DNA of 64,000 nt from Actinoallomurus sp. Lineage in GTDB: Bacteria > Actinomycetota > Actinomycetes > Streptosporangiales > Streptosporangiaceae. Made by a program: the position numbers and the translations under genes. Every line of letters begins with the position of its first letter. The first letter of the stretch is position 1. The notes beneath the pieces are model-generated. The model was not told the DNA's origin, searched no databases, and worked only from the letters and a program-made list of their open reading frames with translations. Of the stretch, positions 41,876 through 50,734 are shown piece after piece. Where the stretch lies: positions 16,925 through 80,924 of the forward strand of contig JAOPYL010000124.1 of NCBI GenBank assembly GCA_025964625.1, written 5' to 3'.

Positions 41876-42735
41876 GCGATTCCCTCCTCGCGTCCGAACA
41901 ACCCCGCCGGCCGCCACAGCAACACCGCGACCATGAGGATGAACACCAACGTCTGGGACAGCGCCGGGACGTACAGGTTGGCGAGTGCGGTGAACAGCCC
42001 GACGGCGAAGCCCGCCGCGACCGAGCCGAAGATGGACCCGAGGCCACCGATGACGACGACCGCGAAGACGGCGATGATCAGGTCGGACCCCATCAGCGGG
42101 TTGACAGCTCGCATCGGTGCGGCCAGCACCCCGGCCAGCCCGGCCAGCGCGATCCCGACGCCGAACACCGGGGTGACCCAGCGTCCGACGTCGATGCCGA
42201 GGGCACGGGTGAGCTCCGGGCGCTCGGTGGCCGCCCGCACGACCATGCCCGCCCGGGTGCGCGACAGCACGTACCAGACCGCCAGGCAGGTGACGATCGC
42301 GACGCCGAGCACGAACACCTGGTAGGCCGGGTAGGAGAAGAGCCCGAGGTCGACCGTGCCCGACAGCGCGCTCGGCCTCGGGTACGGCTGGGACTGCGCC
42401 CCGTACTCCCGCTTCATCAGGTCCTGCAGGATGAGGGCGAGGCCGAAGGTGAGCAGGAAGTTGTACAGCGGGTCGAGCCCGGCCAGCCGGCGGATGAGCA
42501 GCCGCTCCACCACGACGCCGATCAGGCCGAGGCCGACCGGGACGACACCGAGCGCGACCCAGAAGCTCACGCCCCAGTCGGTCAGCAGCATGTACGCGCC
42601 GAAGGCGCCGAGCATGTAGAACGCGCCGTGCGCGAAGTTCACCACGCCGAGCATGCCGAAGATGACCGCCAGGCCGAGCGCGAGCAGGGCATAGAAGGCA
42701 CCGCCGACGAGACCGTTGAACGCCTGCTCCAGCAC
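41872..42735 (-). CDS. livH: Branched-chain-amino-acid-type ABC permease LivH
   Basis: 287 residues with about 8 membrane helices. Marks: FNGLVGGAFYALLALGLAVIFGMLGVVNFAHG at the start and an EAA loop (RALGIDVGRWVTPVFGVGIALAGLAGVLAAP). Partner of LivM in the membrane channel. Start 9 bp after the binding-protein stop. Confidence 0.93.
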   Translation of the reverse strand: MLEQAFNGLVGGAFYALLALGLAVIFGMLGVVNFAHGAFYMLGAFGAYMLLTDWGVSFWVALGVVPVGLGLIGVVVERLLIRRLAGLDPLYNFLLTFGLALILQDLMKREYGAQSQPYPRPSALSGTVDLGLFSYPAYQVFVLGVAIVTCLAVWYVLSRTRAGMVVRAATERPELTRALGIDVGRWVTPVFGVGIALAGLAGVLAAPMRAVNPLMGSDLIIAVFAVVVIGGLGSIFGSVAAGFAVGLFTALANLYVPALSQTLVFILMVAVLLWRPAGLFGREEGIA

Positions 42736-42744
42736 GATGACCTC

Positions 42745-43986
42745 CTAGAGCCGGCAGGCGGAGTCGGGCTGCTGGAACGCCTGGTCGGCCGGGATGGTCT
42801 TGAGGATCTTCTCGTAGTCCCAGGGCTCCTTCACCTCGGCGGAGGGCTTGACCTGGGCCAGGTAGGCGTCGTGCAGCAGCAGGTGGTCCTGGGCTCGGAT
42901 GGTGCCGTTCTTGGCGAACACGTCGTTGAACTTGTAGCCCTCGAGCTGCTTCACGACGGCGTCGGACTTGTCGGTGCCGGCCCGCTGGACCGCCTCGAGA
43001 TACTGCATCGCCGCCGAGTAGTTCGCGGCGTGCGCGAAGGTGGGCCGTTTGCCGGTCCTGGCCTGGAACCGGTCGGCCCAGGCACGGTTTTCCTGGCTCT
43101 CGTTCCAGTACCACGCGTCGCTGAACTTGGTGCCGGCAAGCGCGTCGGGGCCGACCGAGTGGATGTCGGTGAGGAACATCAGCCCGACGGCGAGCCCGAT
43201 GCCCTTGTCGCGGAGCTTGTACTCGTTGTACTGCTTGACGAGGTTGACCAGGTCACCGCCGGCCTGCATGGCACCGAGCACCTGCGGCTTGGGCTTCAAG
43301 CCGGGCGCCTTGAGCAGGAACGTGGAGAAGTTGTCGTTCGGGAACGGCGTGGGGTCGTTCTTGACGATCGTGCCGCCCGCGCCCTGGATCGCGGCGGTGA
43401 AACTCTTGTTCATGTCCTGCCCGAACGCGTAGTCCGGGTAGATGATGTACCAGTTCTTCCCACCGTCCTTGGTCACGGTGTCGCCCGTGCCATGGGCCAG
43501 CATGTAGGTGTTGTAGCCGTAGTGGAACGTGTACTTGTTGCACTGCGCGCCCTCCAGCGCCGTGGTGCCGGCGCCGATGTCCATGAACAGCTTCTTCCTG
43601 GCCTTGGCGACGTTCGCAACGGCCAGTGCCGCCGACGAGGTGGGCACGTCGAGGATGAGGTCCGCGTGCTGCCGGTCGTACAGTTCCTGGGCCTTGGAGT
43701 TGGCGACTTCCGGCTTGTTCTGGTGGTCGGCGGTCACGACCTCGATCTTCTTCGCCACGGCCTTGGCGCCGTACTTGGCCTTGAAGTCGGCGATCGCCAT
43801 CTTCACCGCCTCGACGCTGTTCTTGCCGGACAGGTCGGCGTAGACGCCCGACTGGTCGTTGAGGACGGCCAGTACGACCTTGCCGTCGCTGATCTTCCCG
43901 CCGCCCCCACCCGGGCCTCCGTTGCAGCCCGCGGCGAGCAGTGCCGCTCCGGCGGCCAGCGCGGCCGTACGACCGAAGAGTCTCAT
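42745..43986 (-). CDS. ABC transporter substrate-binding lipoprotein (LivJ/K family)
   Basis: 413 residues. Lipoprotein signal with LLAAGC (Cys about residue 21), a Gly-rich linker, then a type I periplasmic-binding fold: VLAVLNDQSGVYADLSGKN, VVTADHQNKPEVANSKAQEL, FHYGYNTYMLAHGTGD, VQVLGAMQAGGDLVNLVKQY. This family binds amino acids, amides, urea or carboxylates; the ligand cannot be read. Next to PHB-related genes it could bind 3-hydroxybutyrate or its oligomers, but that is inference. GGGAGAG precedes the start. Confidence 0.93.
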   Translation of the reverse strand: MRLFGRTAALAAGAALLAAGCNGGPGGGGGKISDGKVVLAVLNDQSGVYADLSGKNSVEAVKMAIADFKAKYGAKAVAKKIEVVTADHQNKPEVANSKAQELYDRQHADLILDVPTSSAALAVANVAKARKKLFMDIGAGTTALEGAQCNKYTFHYGYNTYMLAHGTGDTVTKDGGKNWYIIYPDYAFGQDMNKSFTAAIQGAGGTIVKNDPTPFPNDNFSTFLLKAPGLKPKPQVLGAMQAGGDLVNLVKQYNEYKLRDKGIGLAVGLMFLTDIHSVGPDALAGTKFSDAWYWNESQENRAWADRFQARTGKRPTFAHAANYSAAMQYLEAVQRAGTDKSDAVVKQLEGYKFNDVFAKNGTIRAQDHLLLHDAYLAQVKPSAEVKEPWDYEKILKTIPADQAFQQPDSACRL

Positions 43987-43998
43987 CGTGTTCTCTCC

Positions 43999-44691
43999 CT
44001 AGATCCCGAGGTAGTCGAGTAGTTCGTGTTCACGCGCCTTGACCTCGGCGTTGTCCATCGATTCGGCGATACGGCCCTCGGCGAGCAGGTAGTGCCGGTC
44101 GGCCACGGTCGCGGCGAAGTGCACGTTCTGCTCGATCAGCAGCACGGTGACGCCCTGTGCCTTGACCTCGCGCAGGATGGCGCCGATCTGCTGGACGATC
44201 AGCGGGGACAGGCCCTCGGTCGGCTCGTCGCACAGCAGGATCCGGGCGCCCATCCGCAGCACCCGCGCCAGCGCCAGCATCTGCTGCTCACCGCCGGACA
44301 GCTTCGTGCCGGGGGAACGGCGCCGTTCGCGCAGCCGGGGAAACGTCTCATAGACCCGCTCCAGCGGCCACGGATCCGGGCCGGCGGCCGGCGGGAGCAT
44401 CAGGTTCTCCTCGACCGACAGGTTCGCGTACACGCCGCGGTCGTCCGGGACGTAGCCGAGTCCGCGCCGCGCCCGCCTGTGCGGCGCCAGGCCGGAGATG
44501 TCCGTGCCGAGGAACTCGACGGCGCCCTCGGCACCGGTGTGCAGTCCCATCACGCAGCGCAGCAGGGTCGTCTTCCCGGCGCCGTTGCGGCCGACCAGCG
44601 TGACGATCTCCCCCTTGCCCACTTCCAGTGAGACGTCGCGCAACGCCTGCGCCTCGCCGTACCAGGCGGACAGTCCGTCAATCCGAAGCAT
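43999..44691 (-). CDS. livF: ABC ATPase LivF
   Basis: 230 residues. Walker A GRNGAGKT, signature LSGGEQQ, Walker B ILLCDEP. The length and the AHAVMGLHTG / APHRRARRGLGYVPDDRGVYANLSVEENL segment are those of LivF. It overlaps livG by 14 bases and is 12 bp ahead of the binding-protein gene. Confidence 0.94.
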   Translation of the reverse strand: MLRIDGLSAWYGEAQALRDVSLEVGKGEIVTLVGRNGAGKTTLLRCVMGLHTGAEGAVEFLGTDISGLAPHRRARRGLGYVPDDRGVYANLSVEENLMLPPAAGPDPWPLERVYETFPRLRERRRSPGTKLSGGEQQMLALARVLRMGARILLCDEPTEGLSPLIVQQIGAILREVKAQGVTVLLIEQNVHFAATVADRHYLLAEGRIAESMDNAEVKAREHELLDYLGI

Positions 44692-45433
44692 CGGCGTCTC
44701 CCAGGTAGGCGGTGACCACCCGCGGGTCGCGCCGGATGTCGGCGTACGGCCCCTCGACGAGGACTCGCCCGGACTGCATGACGGTGACGGTGTCGGCGAG
44801 CGTGGCGACCACCTTCATGTTGTGCTCGACGAGGACGACCGTGCGGCCGGCCCGTACACGGCCGATGAGCTCCACGGTGGCGGTCACGTCCTCGACGCCC
44901 ATGCCCGCCGTCGGCTCGTCCAGGAGCAGCACCTTCGGATCGAGGGCGAGGGCCAGCGCGAGTTCCAGGGCCCGCTTGTGCCCGTACGACAAGGCGCCCG
45001 CATGCGTCTCGGCGAGGTTCGCCAGGCGCACCTCGTCGAGCAATTCCAGTGCGCGGTTCCGGAAGCGGGCCATTCGCCGGTCGGAACGCCAGAACCGCCA
45101 GCCGAGGCCCGTGCCGCCCTGCAACGCGAGTTCGACGTGGTCCCGCGCGGTCAGCTGCGGAAACAGGCTGCTGATCTGGAAGGATCGTGCGACTCCGAGC
45201 CGGGCTATCTGGTCGGGCGGGCGTCCGGCCAGCTCCTGCCGGGCGAGGGTGATCCGTCCTGCGGTGGGCGCGAGGAACCCGGTGAGCAGGTTGAACAGTG
45301 TCGTCTTGCCGGCCCCGTTCGGGCCCACGAGCGCGTGCACGCTGCCCTCGGTCACATCGAGGTCCACGTCGTCGACCGCGCGGAAACCACGGAACTCCTT
45401 GGACAGGCCCTGGGCCGAAAGGACCGTTGCCAT
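44678..45433 (-). CDS. livG: ABC ATPase LivG
   Basis: 251 residues. Walker A GPNGAGKT, signature LSYGHKR (a common LivG variant), Walker B VLLLDEP, and the LivG insertion with ARLGVARSFQISSLFPQLTARDHVELAL. First gene of the five-gene operon. The promoter must lie in the 486-bp region upstream, which it shares with the secreted hydrolase on the other strand. Confidence 0.94.
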   Translation of the reverse strand: MATVLSAQGLSKEFRGFRAVDDVDLDVTEGSVHALVGPNGAGKTTLFNLLTGFLAPTAGRITLARQELAGRPPDQIARLGVARSFQISSLFPQLTARDHVELALQGGTGLGWRFWRSDRRMARFRNRALELLDEVRLANLAETHAGALSYGHKRALELALALALDPKVLLLDEPTAGMGVEDVTATVELIGRVRAGRTVVLVEHNMKVVATLADTVTVMQSGRVLVEGPYADIRRDPRVVTAYLGDADASD

Positions 45434-45919
45434 CCGTTCTCCTCGTCACGGGACGTTGGTGTTGTGCAGGTCACACGCTGGTCGTGTCCGGGAACCATAG
45501 GACGCGCGGCAATGGGCGGCCATGTGCGGCAACCACACAATTCATCCACTCAGACCGGGGGCGAACCACATATGCGAGTCGCCGACATTGCTTTGACCTG
45601 CACTATGTGCCGCCGCCATATGAAAGTGCTGCTCGCGCTTCATACGGTGCGGTCCCGGCCGCGAGCACGGAGCAGATCCGCGAGCCGGCCGAAGCGCCTT
45701 TCCTCGTCCCCGCCGAGCCCAAGCGAATGGCTGCCTCATGACCTCTTCTCGACCAAGGATCCGCTGACCGGGACGCCAAGGCCCGTGCGGTTGTCCGTGT
45801 GATGTGGGTCACGCACATGTCCGCCGGCGCAAAAGTGTGGCGGTCACGGCTGGAACGGCGCCGCCGATCCGGTCACGATAGCGGGCGTTCTGCGAGGTTT
45901 CCCACCATAGGAAGCGCTG
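45434..45919. other. Divergent control region of livG and the secreted hydrolase
   Basis: 486 bp with no protein-like frame. A CRP-type site lies at 45798-45813 near the hydrolase, and a weaker GTTGTGCAGGTCACAC block is near 45455. A 76-codon frame (45571-45802) has no ribosome site and Arg/Ser-rich content, so it is not called. Confidence 0.5.
45798..45813 (+). promoter_or_regulatory. CRP/GlxR-like site TGTGA-N6-TCACG
   Basis: TGTGA and TCACG arms with a 6-base spacer, one mismatch from the actinobacterial Crp/GlxR palindrome TGTGA-N6-TCACA. It lies about 107 bases ahead of the secreted hydrolase start. Confidence 0.45.
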
Positions 45920-47281
45920 ATGCGCCACATTCGCCGTCTCGCCGCCATTACCGTGGCGCTCGCCACCGCCGGGTCGGCGTTCACCGCGCCCGCCGCGGCC
46001 GCGACGCCCCACCGGTGCCCCGAAGCGGTCGCCGTGCCCGGCGCCGAACGCCAGGTCAGCGCGTGCCTCGCCGATCTCACCACCGCGGCGACCGTCCACG
46101 ACGGGCACAGCGACCCGGCACAGTGGGCGGGCCTGCAGCCGGCCGGGGCGCGCAATCCGAGCGGAGTGCCCGGGCTGCAGATCGACGGCTACTTCCCCGA
46201 TACTTCAACGCTCAACACCACGCACGGCTGGAACCATGACTCCCAGTTCGTGATCCGGCTCCCGGACCACTGGAACGGTGGCCTCGTCGTCGCCGGAACC
46301 CCGGGCAACCGGGCGCAGTACGCCAACGACTTCGCGATCTCCGACTGGGTGCTCGCCCGCGGCTACGCCTACGCCGCGACCGACAAGGGCAACGTCGGCA
46401 GCGCGTTCTACCGGGACGGGCGGCGGCCGGGCGACGCGGTGGCGGAATGGAACACCCGGGTCACCCAGCTCGCCCGCGCGGCCAAGGCGGTCGCCGCCCG
46501 GCGGTACGGACGGGCACCCGGGCGCACGTACGCGGCCGGCATCTCCAACGGCGGCTACCTGGTCCGCTGGCAGCTAGAGCACCACCCGGAACTGTACGAC
46601 GGGGGCGTTGACTGGGAGGGCACCCTGTGGCGCGCGGACGGCCCCAACCTGTTCACCTACCTGCCGGCCGCGCTGAAGAACTACCCCGCCTACGCGAACG
46701 GCGACGAGAACGCGCACCGGGCCATGCTCGACGCCGGCTTCGCGCCCGGCTCGGAGTTCCTCTGGCCGTATCACTACAAGGTCTACTGGGACCTGACCCA
46801 GCGGATCTACCGCGAGGAGTTCGACCCCTCGTACGACGGCGCCACTGAGGCGGGCACGCCCTTCTGCGCCGGAGACACACCCGGCTGCGACGCCGACTAT
46901 GACTATGCCGCCCGGCCCCGCGCGGTGCACCGAGCCGTTTCACGGGTCTCACTGACCGGCCGCATCGGCAAACCGCTCATCACGCTGCAGGGCACGCTCG
47001 ACACGCTGCTGCCGATCTCTCGGGACTCCGACGTCTACGCGCGGATGGTGCACGACCAGGGACGCGACCGCGGGTTCCGCTACTACCGGATCGCAGGCGG
47101 CACCCACGTCGACGGACTCTACGACGCGTACCCGGACCGGCTCCGGCCGATCCTGCCGTGCTTCCGCTCCGCCTTCACCGCACTGGAGCAGTGGGCCGGC
47201 GGTCACCAGCCACCGCCCAGCGCCACGCTGCCCAGACCTGCTTCGGGGGACCTCGCCAACACCTGCTCGCTGACCTCCTGA
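45920..47281 (+). CDS. Secreted tannase/esterase-type alpha/beta hydrolase
   Basis: 453 residues with a signal peptide (about 1-29, ending AAAA). The core reads NGGLVVAGTPGNRAQYANDFAISDWVLARGYAYAATDKGN, the nucleophile Ser lies in AAGISNGGYLVR, an acid in the LITLQGTLDTLLPI strand, and the His in IAGGTHVDGLYD. This is the tannase/feruloyl-esterase superfamily, which also includes 3-hydroxybutyrate-oligomer hydrolases. Because a PHB depolymerase gene follows within 25 bp, an oligomer hydrolase role is attractive but not proven. AGGAAG lies just ahead of the ATG. Confidence 0.85.
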   Translation: MRHIRRLAAITVALATAGSAFTAPAAAATPHRCPEAVAVPGAERQVSACLADLTTAATVHDGHSDPAQWAGLQPAGARNPSGVPGLQIDGYFPDTSTLNTTHGWNHDSQFVIRLPDHWNGGLVVAGTPGNRAQYANDFAISDWVLARGYAYAATDKGNVGSAFYRDGRRPGDAVAEWNTRVTQLARAAKAVAARRYGRAPGRTYAAGISNGGYLVRWQLEHHPELYDGGVDWEGTLWRADGPNLFTYLPAALKNYPAYANGDENAHRAMLDAGFAPGSEFLWPYHYKVYWDLTQRIYREEFDPSYDGATEAGTPFCAGDTPGCDADYDYAARPRAVHRAVSRVSLTGRIGKPLITLQGTLDTLLPISRDSDVYARMVHDQGRDRGFRYYRIAGGTHVDGLYDAYPDRLRPILPCFRSAFTALEQWAGGHQPPPSATLPRPASGDLANTCSLTS

Positions 47282-47306
47282 TCAGCGGCACCCAGGAAGG
47301 AGCCCG

Positions 47307-48338
47307 ATGAAATCCCCTCTGCGCCACCTCCGCCGTACCGCCGTCACGATGGCCGCCACCAGCATGCTCGGCGCGGCCCTCGCGGGGCCGGCCGGGGCGG
47401 CCCACGCGGCCACGCCCTCCGCGCTGAGCCGCTACTCCGTCAGTGCCGTCTACGCCTCCGGTGTCTCGTCGGGCGGCTTCATGGCCGACCAGTTGCACGT
47501 GGCGTACTCCGGAACCATCAAGGGCGCCGGGATCTTCGCCGGCGGGCCGTACCACTGCGCCCAGGGCAGTCTCACCACGGCGCAGCTGGCCTGCATGTAC
47601 GCCATGCAGGATCGGCAACTCGGCACGCTGGAACAGACCGCGCGCAACCGGTCGGCACAGGGCACGGTCGACAATGTCGCCAATCTGTCGGGTCACCCGG
47701 TGTATGTCTTCCACGGCACCGCCGACTCGACCGTCAAGGCCCCCGTATCGGACGACCTGGTGAAGTTCTACAAGGACTTCGGCGCGAACGTGAAGTACGA
47801 CAACACGACCGGCGCGGGGCACTCCTGGGTCAGCCCGCTCGGCCCCAACCCCTGTTCCTCCAGCTACAGCCCGTACGTCAACAACTGCGGCAACGACCCC
47901 GAGGGCACGATGCTCGGCCATCTGTTCGGCTCGGCCGCGGCGCCGGCCGGCAGCCCCTCCGGAACACTCACGGAGTTCGACCAGAACGCCTACACGCCGG
48001 GCGGCAACGCGAGTTCCATCAGCATGGCCGCCAAGGGATACACCTACGTCCCGAAGACCTGCGCGTCCGGCACGCCCTGCAGGCTCATGGTCGCCCTGCA
48101 CGGCTGCCTGCAGGGCGCCGGCACGATCGGCACGACCTTCGTCACCAAGGCCCACCTCAACGAGTACGGCGACACGAACAACATGATCGTGCTCTACCCG
48201 CAGGCCATCGCCACGATGGGCAGCAACGCCCAAGGCTGCTGGGACTGGTGGGGGTACCTCGGCGCCGGCAACTACGACACCCACGGCGGCGCGCAGATCG
48301 AATCCATCATGAAGATGGTCCACGCCCTCGGCGGCTGA
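47307..48338 (+). CDS. Secreted PHB depolymerase
   Basis: 343 residues with a signal peptide (about 1-35). Extracellular poly(3-hydroxybutyrate) depolymerase of the type with the lipase box near the N-terminus: Ser54 in GVSSGG, Asp in VFHGTADSTV, and His in GAGHSWVSP. The C-terminal half (LMVALHGCLQGAG ... NNMIVLYPQAIA ... QGCWDWWGYLG) is the matching second half of the fold. It is smaller than depolymerases with separate substrate-binding modules and carries none. AGGAAGGAG precedes the start; it follows the secreted esterase gene by 25 bp and is likely in the same transcript. It hydrolyses PHB outside the cell. Confidence 0.88.
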   Translation: MKSPLRHLRRTAVTMAATSMLGAALAGPAGAAHAATPSALSRYSVSAVYASGVSSGGFMADQLHVAYSGTIKGAGIFAGGPYHCAQGSLTTAQLACMYAMQDRQLGTLEQTARNRSAQGTVDNVANLSGHPVYVFHGTADSTVKAPVSDDLVKFYKDFGANVKYDNTTGAGHSWVSPLGPNPCSSSYSPYVNNCGNDPEGTMLGHLFGSAAAPAGSPSGTLTEFDQNAYTPGGNASSISMAAKGYTYVPKTCASGTPCRLMVALHGCLQGAGTIGTTFVTKAHLNEYGDTNNMIVLYPQAIATMGSNAQGCWDWWGYLGAGNYDTHGGAQIESIMKMVHALGG

Positions 48339-48395
48339 TCGCCCCGGACCCGCGGCACGGCGAGTACCAGCACTGATGCGCCGGCCACGGCAAGA

Positions 48396-48432
48396 CCTCC
48401 GGCGGGTGAAGCCCCGTCTCACCCGCCGGAGG
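48396..48432 (+). terminator. Terminator after the PHB depolymerase gene
   Basis: A 14-bp perfect stem (CCTCCGGCGGGTGA and its complement) with a 9-base loop, 57 bases after the stop. No U-tract. Confidence 0.7.
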
Positions 48433-48477
48433 CCGCGCTTGCCGGGGAACTTGGTGGGCTGTGGTAAATCCAGGGGT

Positions 48478-49293
48478 ATGCGGAAACTCTCCGCCGCACT
48501 ACGCGGCCTCACCCTGTCCATGGCAGCGATGCTCGCCGTCGCCGCCGTGCCCCCGGCCGCACAGGCACGGCCGGAGCCGAAGGCACCCAAGGAGTTCGTC
48601 GCGCTGAGCGACGTGGATCCGACGATCCTCCAGGAGATCCGCTACTTCACACCGCACGACTTCGTCGGCGAGCCCGTCCACGGCTACGCGATGCCGATGT
48701 GCATCCTGACCCAGCCCGCCGCGAAGGCGCTGCACAACGCGCAGACGAAACTGCTGCGCAAGGGATACTCACTGAAGGTGTACGACTGTTACCGGCCGCA
48801 GCGGGCCGTGGACCACTTCGTGGCATGGGCGAAGGACCTGAACGCCCAGACCATGAAGGGCGAGTTCTACCCGCGCGTCGACAAGACACGGCTGTTCGCC
48901 GACGGCTACATCGCCGACAAGTCCGGGCACAGCCGCGGCAGCACGATGGACCTGACCATCGTGAAGCTGCCCGCCGTGCCGACGAAGCCGTACCGGCCCG
49001 GCCAGCCGCTCGTGCCCTGCTACGCCCCGAAGGCGCAGCGCTTCCCGGACAACTCCATCGACATGGGCACAGGCTTCGACTGCTTCGACACCCTGGCCCA
49101 CACGCTGGACCCGCGAATCCAGGGCGGCCAGCGCGCCAACAGGCTGCTGCTGAAGAACACCATGGAAGGCGCCGGCTTCACCAACCTGCCCGCGGAGTGG
49201 TGGCACTTCACCTACGAGCCAGAGCCCTATCCCAACACCTACTTCGACTTCCCGGTCTCACGCAGCTCACTCACCCGGCACGTCTCGCGGTAG
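48478..49293 (+). CDS. Secreted VanX-type D-Ala-D-Ala dipeptidase
   Basis: 271 residues with a signal peptide (about 1-27). Peptidase family M15D: zinc ligands in SGHSRGSTMDL (His and Asp) and EWWHF (His), the catalytic Glu of EWW, and the Arg of YDCYRPQ. VanX hydrolyses D-Ala-D-Ala dipeptide; a secreted form more likely acts on peptidoglycan-derived dipeptides. No other van genes (vanHA, vanRS) are adjacent, so this is not evidence of glycopeptide resistance. The start ATG has only a weak ribosome site (CAGGGG), and a TTGCCG/TAAAT-like promoter pair ends just before it, so transcription may start very close to the ATG. Confidence 0.88.
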   Translation: MRKLSAALRGLTLSMAAMLAVAAVPPAAQARPEPKAPKEFVALSDVDPTILQEIRYFTPHDFVGEPVHGYAMPMCILTQPAAKALHNAQTKLLRKGYSLKVYDCYRPQRAVDHFVAWAKDLNAQTMKGEFYPRVDKTRLFADGYIADKSGHSRGSTMDLTIVKLPAVPTKPYRPGQPLVPCYAPKAQRFPDNSIDMGTGFDCFDTLAHTLDPRIQGGQRANRLLLKNTMEGAGFTNLPAEWWHFTYEPEPYPNTYFDFPVSRSSLTRHVSR

Positions 49294-49299
49294 GAGTCC

Positions 49300-49887
49300 C
49301 TACGCCGTGGTGTCCCAGGGGGCCGGCACGATCACCCAGAGGACCTCGGCGGTATCGCCCTTGTCCGGGTTCAGCCAGCTGTGCGGCTCACGCCCGGAGA
49401 AGGTCATCGTGTCACCCACGGCCAGCAGTTCGGAGGACTTGCTGAACTGGACCTGGAGGCTTCCGCGAAGCACGTGCACGACCTCCACCTCGCAGTTCAG
49501 GGTGTACAGCTCCTCACCGCCGGTGCCGCCGGGCTCGATGACGGAATGGACCAGTTGAAGACGCGCCTGGCCGCGCGGGGTGAGGAGCCGCTCCTCCGCG
49601 CCGCGGCCGGTCAACTGGATGCCCGGGGCGTGCGCCTTACGAACGACGTCGGTCTTGGGCGCGGCGAACAACTCGCCGACCGGAAGCGACAGAGCCGCGC
49701 ATACCGTCACCAGCGTCGAGACGCTGGGCGAGGTCATGTCCCGCTCGACGCGGCTGATGAAGCCCTTGGTCAGTCCGGTGCTCTGCGCGACCTGGTCGAT
49801 CGTCAGCCCCTGGCGTTGCCGTGCGTCACGCAGCCGAGCGCCGATGCGCAGATCCTGGTGGCCGGAGTCGATCGGCACTGATCTCAT
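49300..49887 (-). CDS. XRE-family regulator with cupin domain
   Basis: 195 residues. N-terminal HTH_3 (ARLRDARQRQGLTIDQVAQSTGLTKGFISRVERDMTSPSVSTLVTVCAAL, about 16-70) and a C-terminal cupin_2 (about 115-190, VEVVHVLRGSLQVQFSKSSELLAVGDTMTFSGREPHSW). Regulators of this build (PuuR-like) often control polyamine, GABA or amino-acid use. It lies divergent to the cyclase/agmatinase/gabT genes; the 131 bp between them should hold its operators. The ligand is not known. Confidence 0.92.
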   Translation of the reverse strand: MRSVPIDSGHQDLRIGARLRDARQRQGLTIDQVAQSTGLTKGFISRVERDMTSPSVSTLVTVCAALSLPVGELFAAPKTDVVRKAHAPGIQLTGRGAEERLLTPRGQARLQLVHSVIEPGGTGGEELYTLNCEVEVVHVLRGSLQVQFSKSSELLAVGDTMTFSGREPHSWLNPDKGDTAEVLWVIVPAPWDTTA

Positions 49888-50018
49888 GCGACCTCTTCAT
49901 CTGGCGGGTGGTTCGTCATCGTATGCACTTTGTTTCGTGGTAGACAACGTTTGTTGCCCTACAGTTACCTCGTGGGCCGAAGAACACCGGTCCGTGACCC
50001 GGGGGAAGGGAGTGCGTC

Positions 50019-50684
50019 GTGGATCTCCGTCGCATCGTCGATCTGTCGGTGCCGCTGTCCGAGGCGACGCAGGTCTACCCCGGTGATCCGGCGCCGCGGA
50101 TCCGGGCGGCCGCCCGGATCGAATCAGACGGCTTCAACCTGCTGAGCCTGCACATCGGCTCCCAAACGGGCACTCACGTGGACGCGCCGTACCACTTCCA
50201 GGAGCAGGGCCTCCGGATAGACGAGCTGGACCTGTCGCTGTTCGTCGGCGAAGGACTCGTCATCGATGTCACCGGTCATGCTCCACGCGCACGCATCACC
50301 TGGGAGTCGATCGCTCCGGCGGCCGCGCGGCTGAGGCCCGGAGCACTGGCGATGCTCCACACGGGGTGGTCGAGCAGGTACGGCGACGACGCCTATTTCG
50401 ACCACCCGTTCCTCGACGCGCATGCCTGCCGCCGCCTGCTCGATCTCGGAGTCCGGACCTTCCTCGTCGACGCCCCCAACATCGACGAGACGCCGGACGG
50501 CCGCCACCCGGGCGACGGATTCCCGGTGCATCACCTCATCGCGGAGGCGGGCGGCGTGATCGGCGAGAACCTGCGCAACTTCGAGGAGATCGACTTCGAG
50601 CCGTTCGTCTCCTGTCTCCCCCTGCGGCTGACCGGCGGCGACGGGGCACCGGCGCGTGCGGTGGCGATCCACCTGACGGCTTGA
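50019..50684 (+). CDS. Cyclase-family hydrolase (kynurenine formamidase-like)
   Basis: 221 residues, GTG start behind GGGGGAAGGGAG. The metal-binding motif is [14 protein letters not shown], the hallmark of KynB/isatin-hydrolase-type cyclases, with a later [20 protein letters not shown] end. Enzymes of this fold hydrolyse N-formylkynurenine or other small amides or lactams. No other kynurenine-pathway gene is near, so the substrate probably relates to the agmatinase/GABA genes that follow. Confidence 0.9.
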   Translation: MDLRRIVDLSVPLSEATQVYPGDPAPRIRAAARIESDGFNLLSLHIGSQTGTHVDAPYHFQEQGLRIDELDLSLFVGEGLVIDVTGHAPRARITWESIAPAAARLRPGALAMLHTGWSSRYGDDAYFDHPFLDAHACRRLLDLGVRTFLVDAPNIDETPDGRHPGDGFPVHHLIAEAGGVIGENLRNFEEIDFEPFVSCLPLRLTGGDGAPARAVAIHLTA

Positions 50685-50734
50685 GCGAGTCCACCCCGCC
50701 GATCCCGGTGGTGGGACAGAACGAGAGGAAACCC

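Noticed and set aside
45571..45802. A 76-codon frame in the livG/hydrolase control region
   Set aside because: No ribosome site, Arg/Ser-rich content, and it overlaps the region expected to hold two promoters.
48478..49293. VanX-type dipeptidase as evidence of glycopeptide resistance
   Set aside because: No vanH, vanA, vanR or vanS gene is near; secreted VanX-like enzymes are common in actinomycetes.
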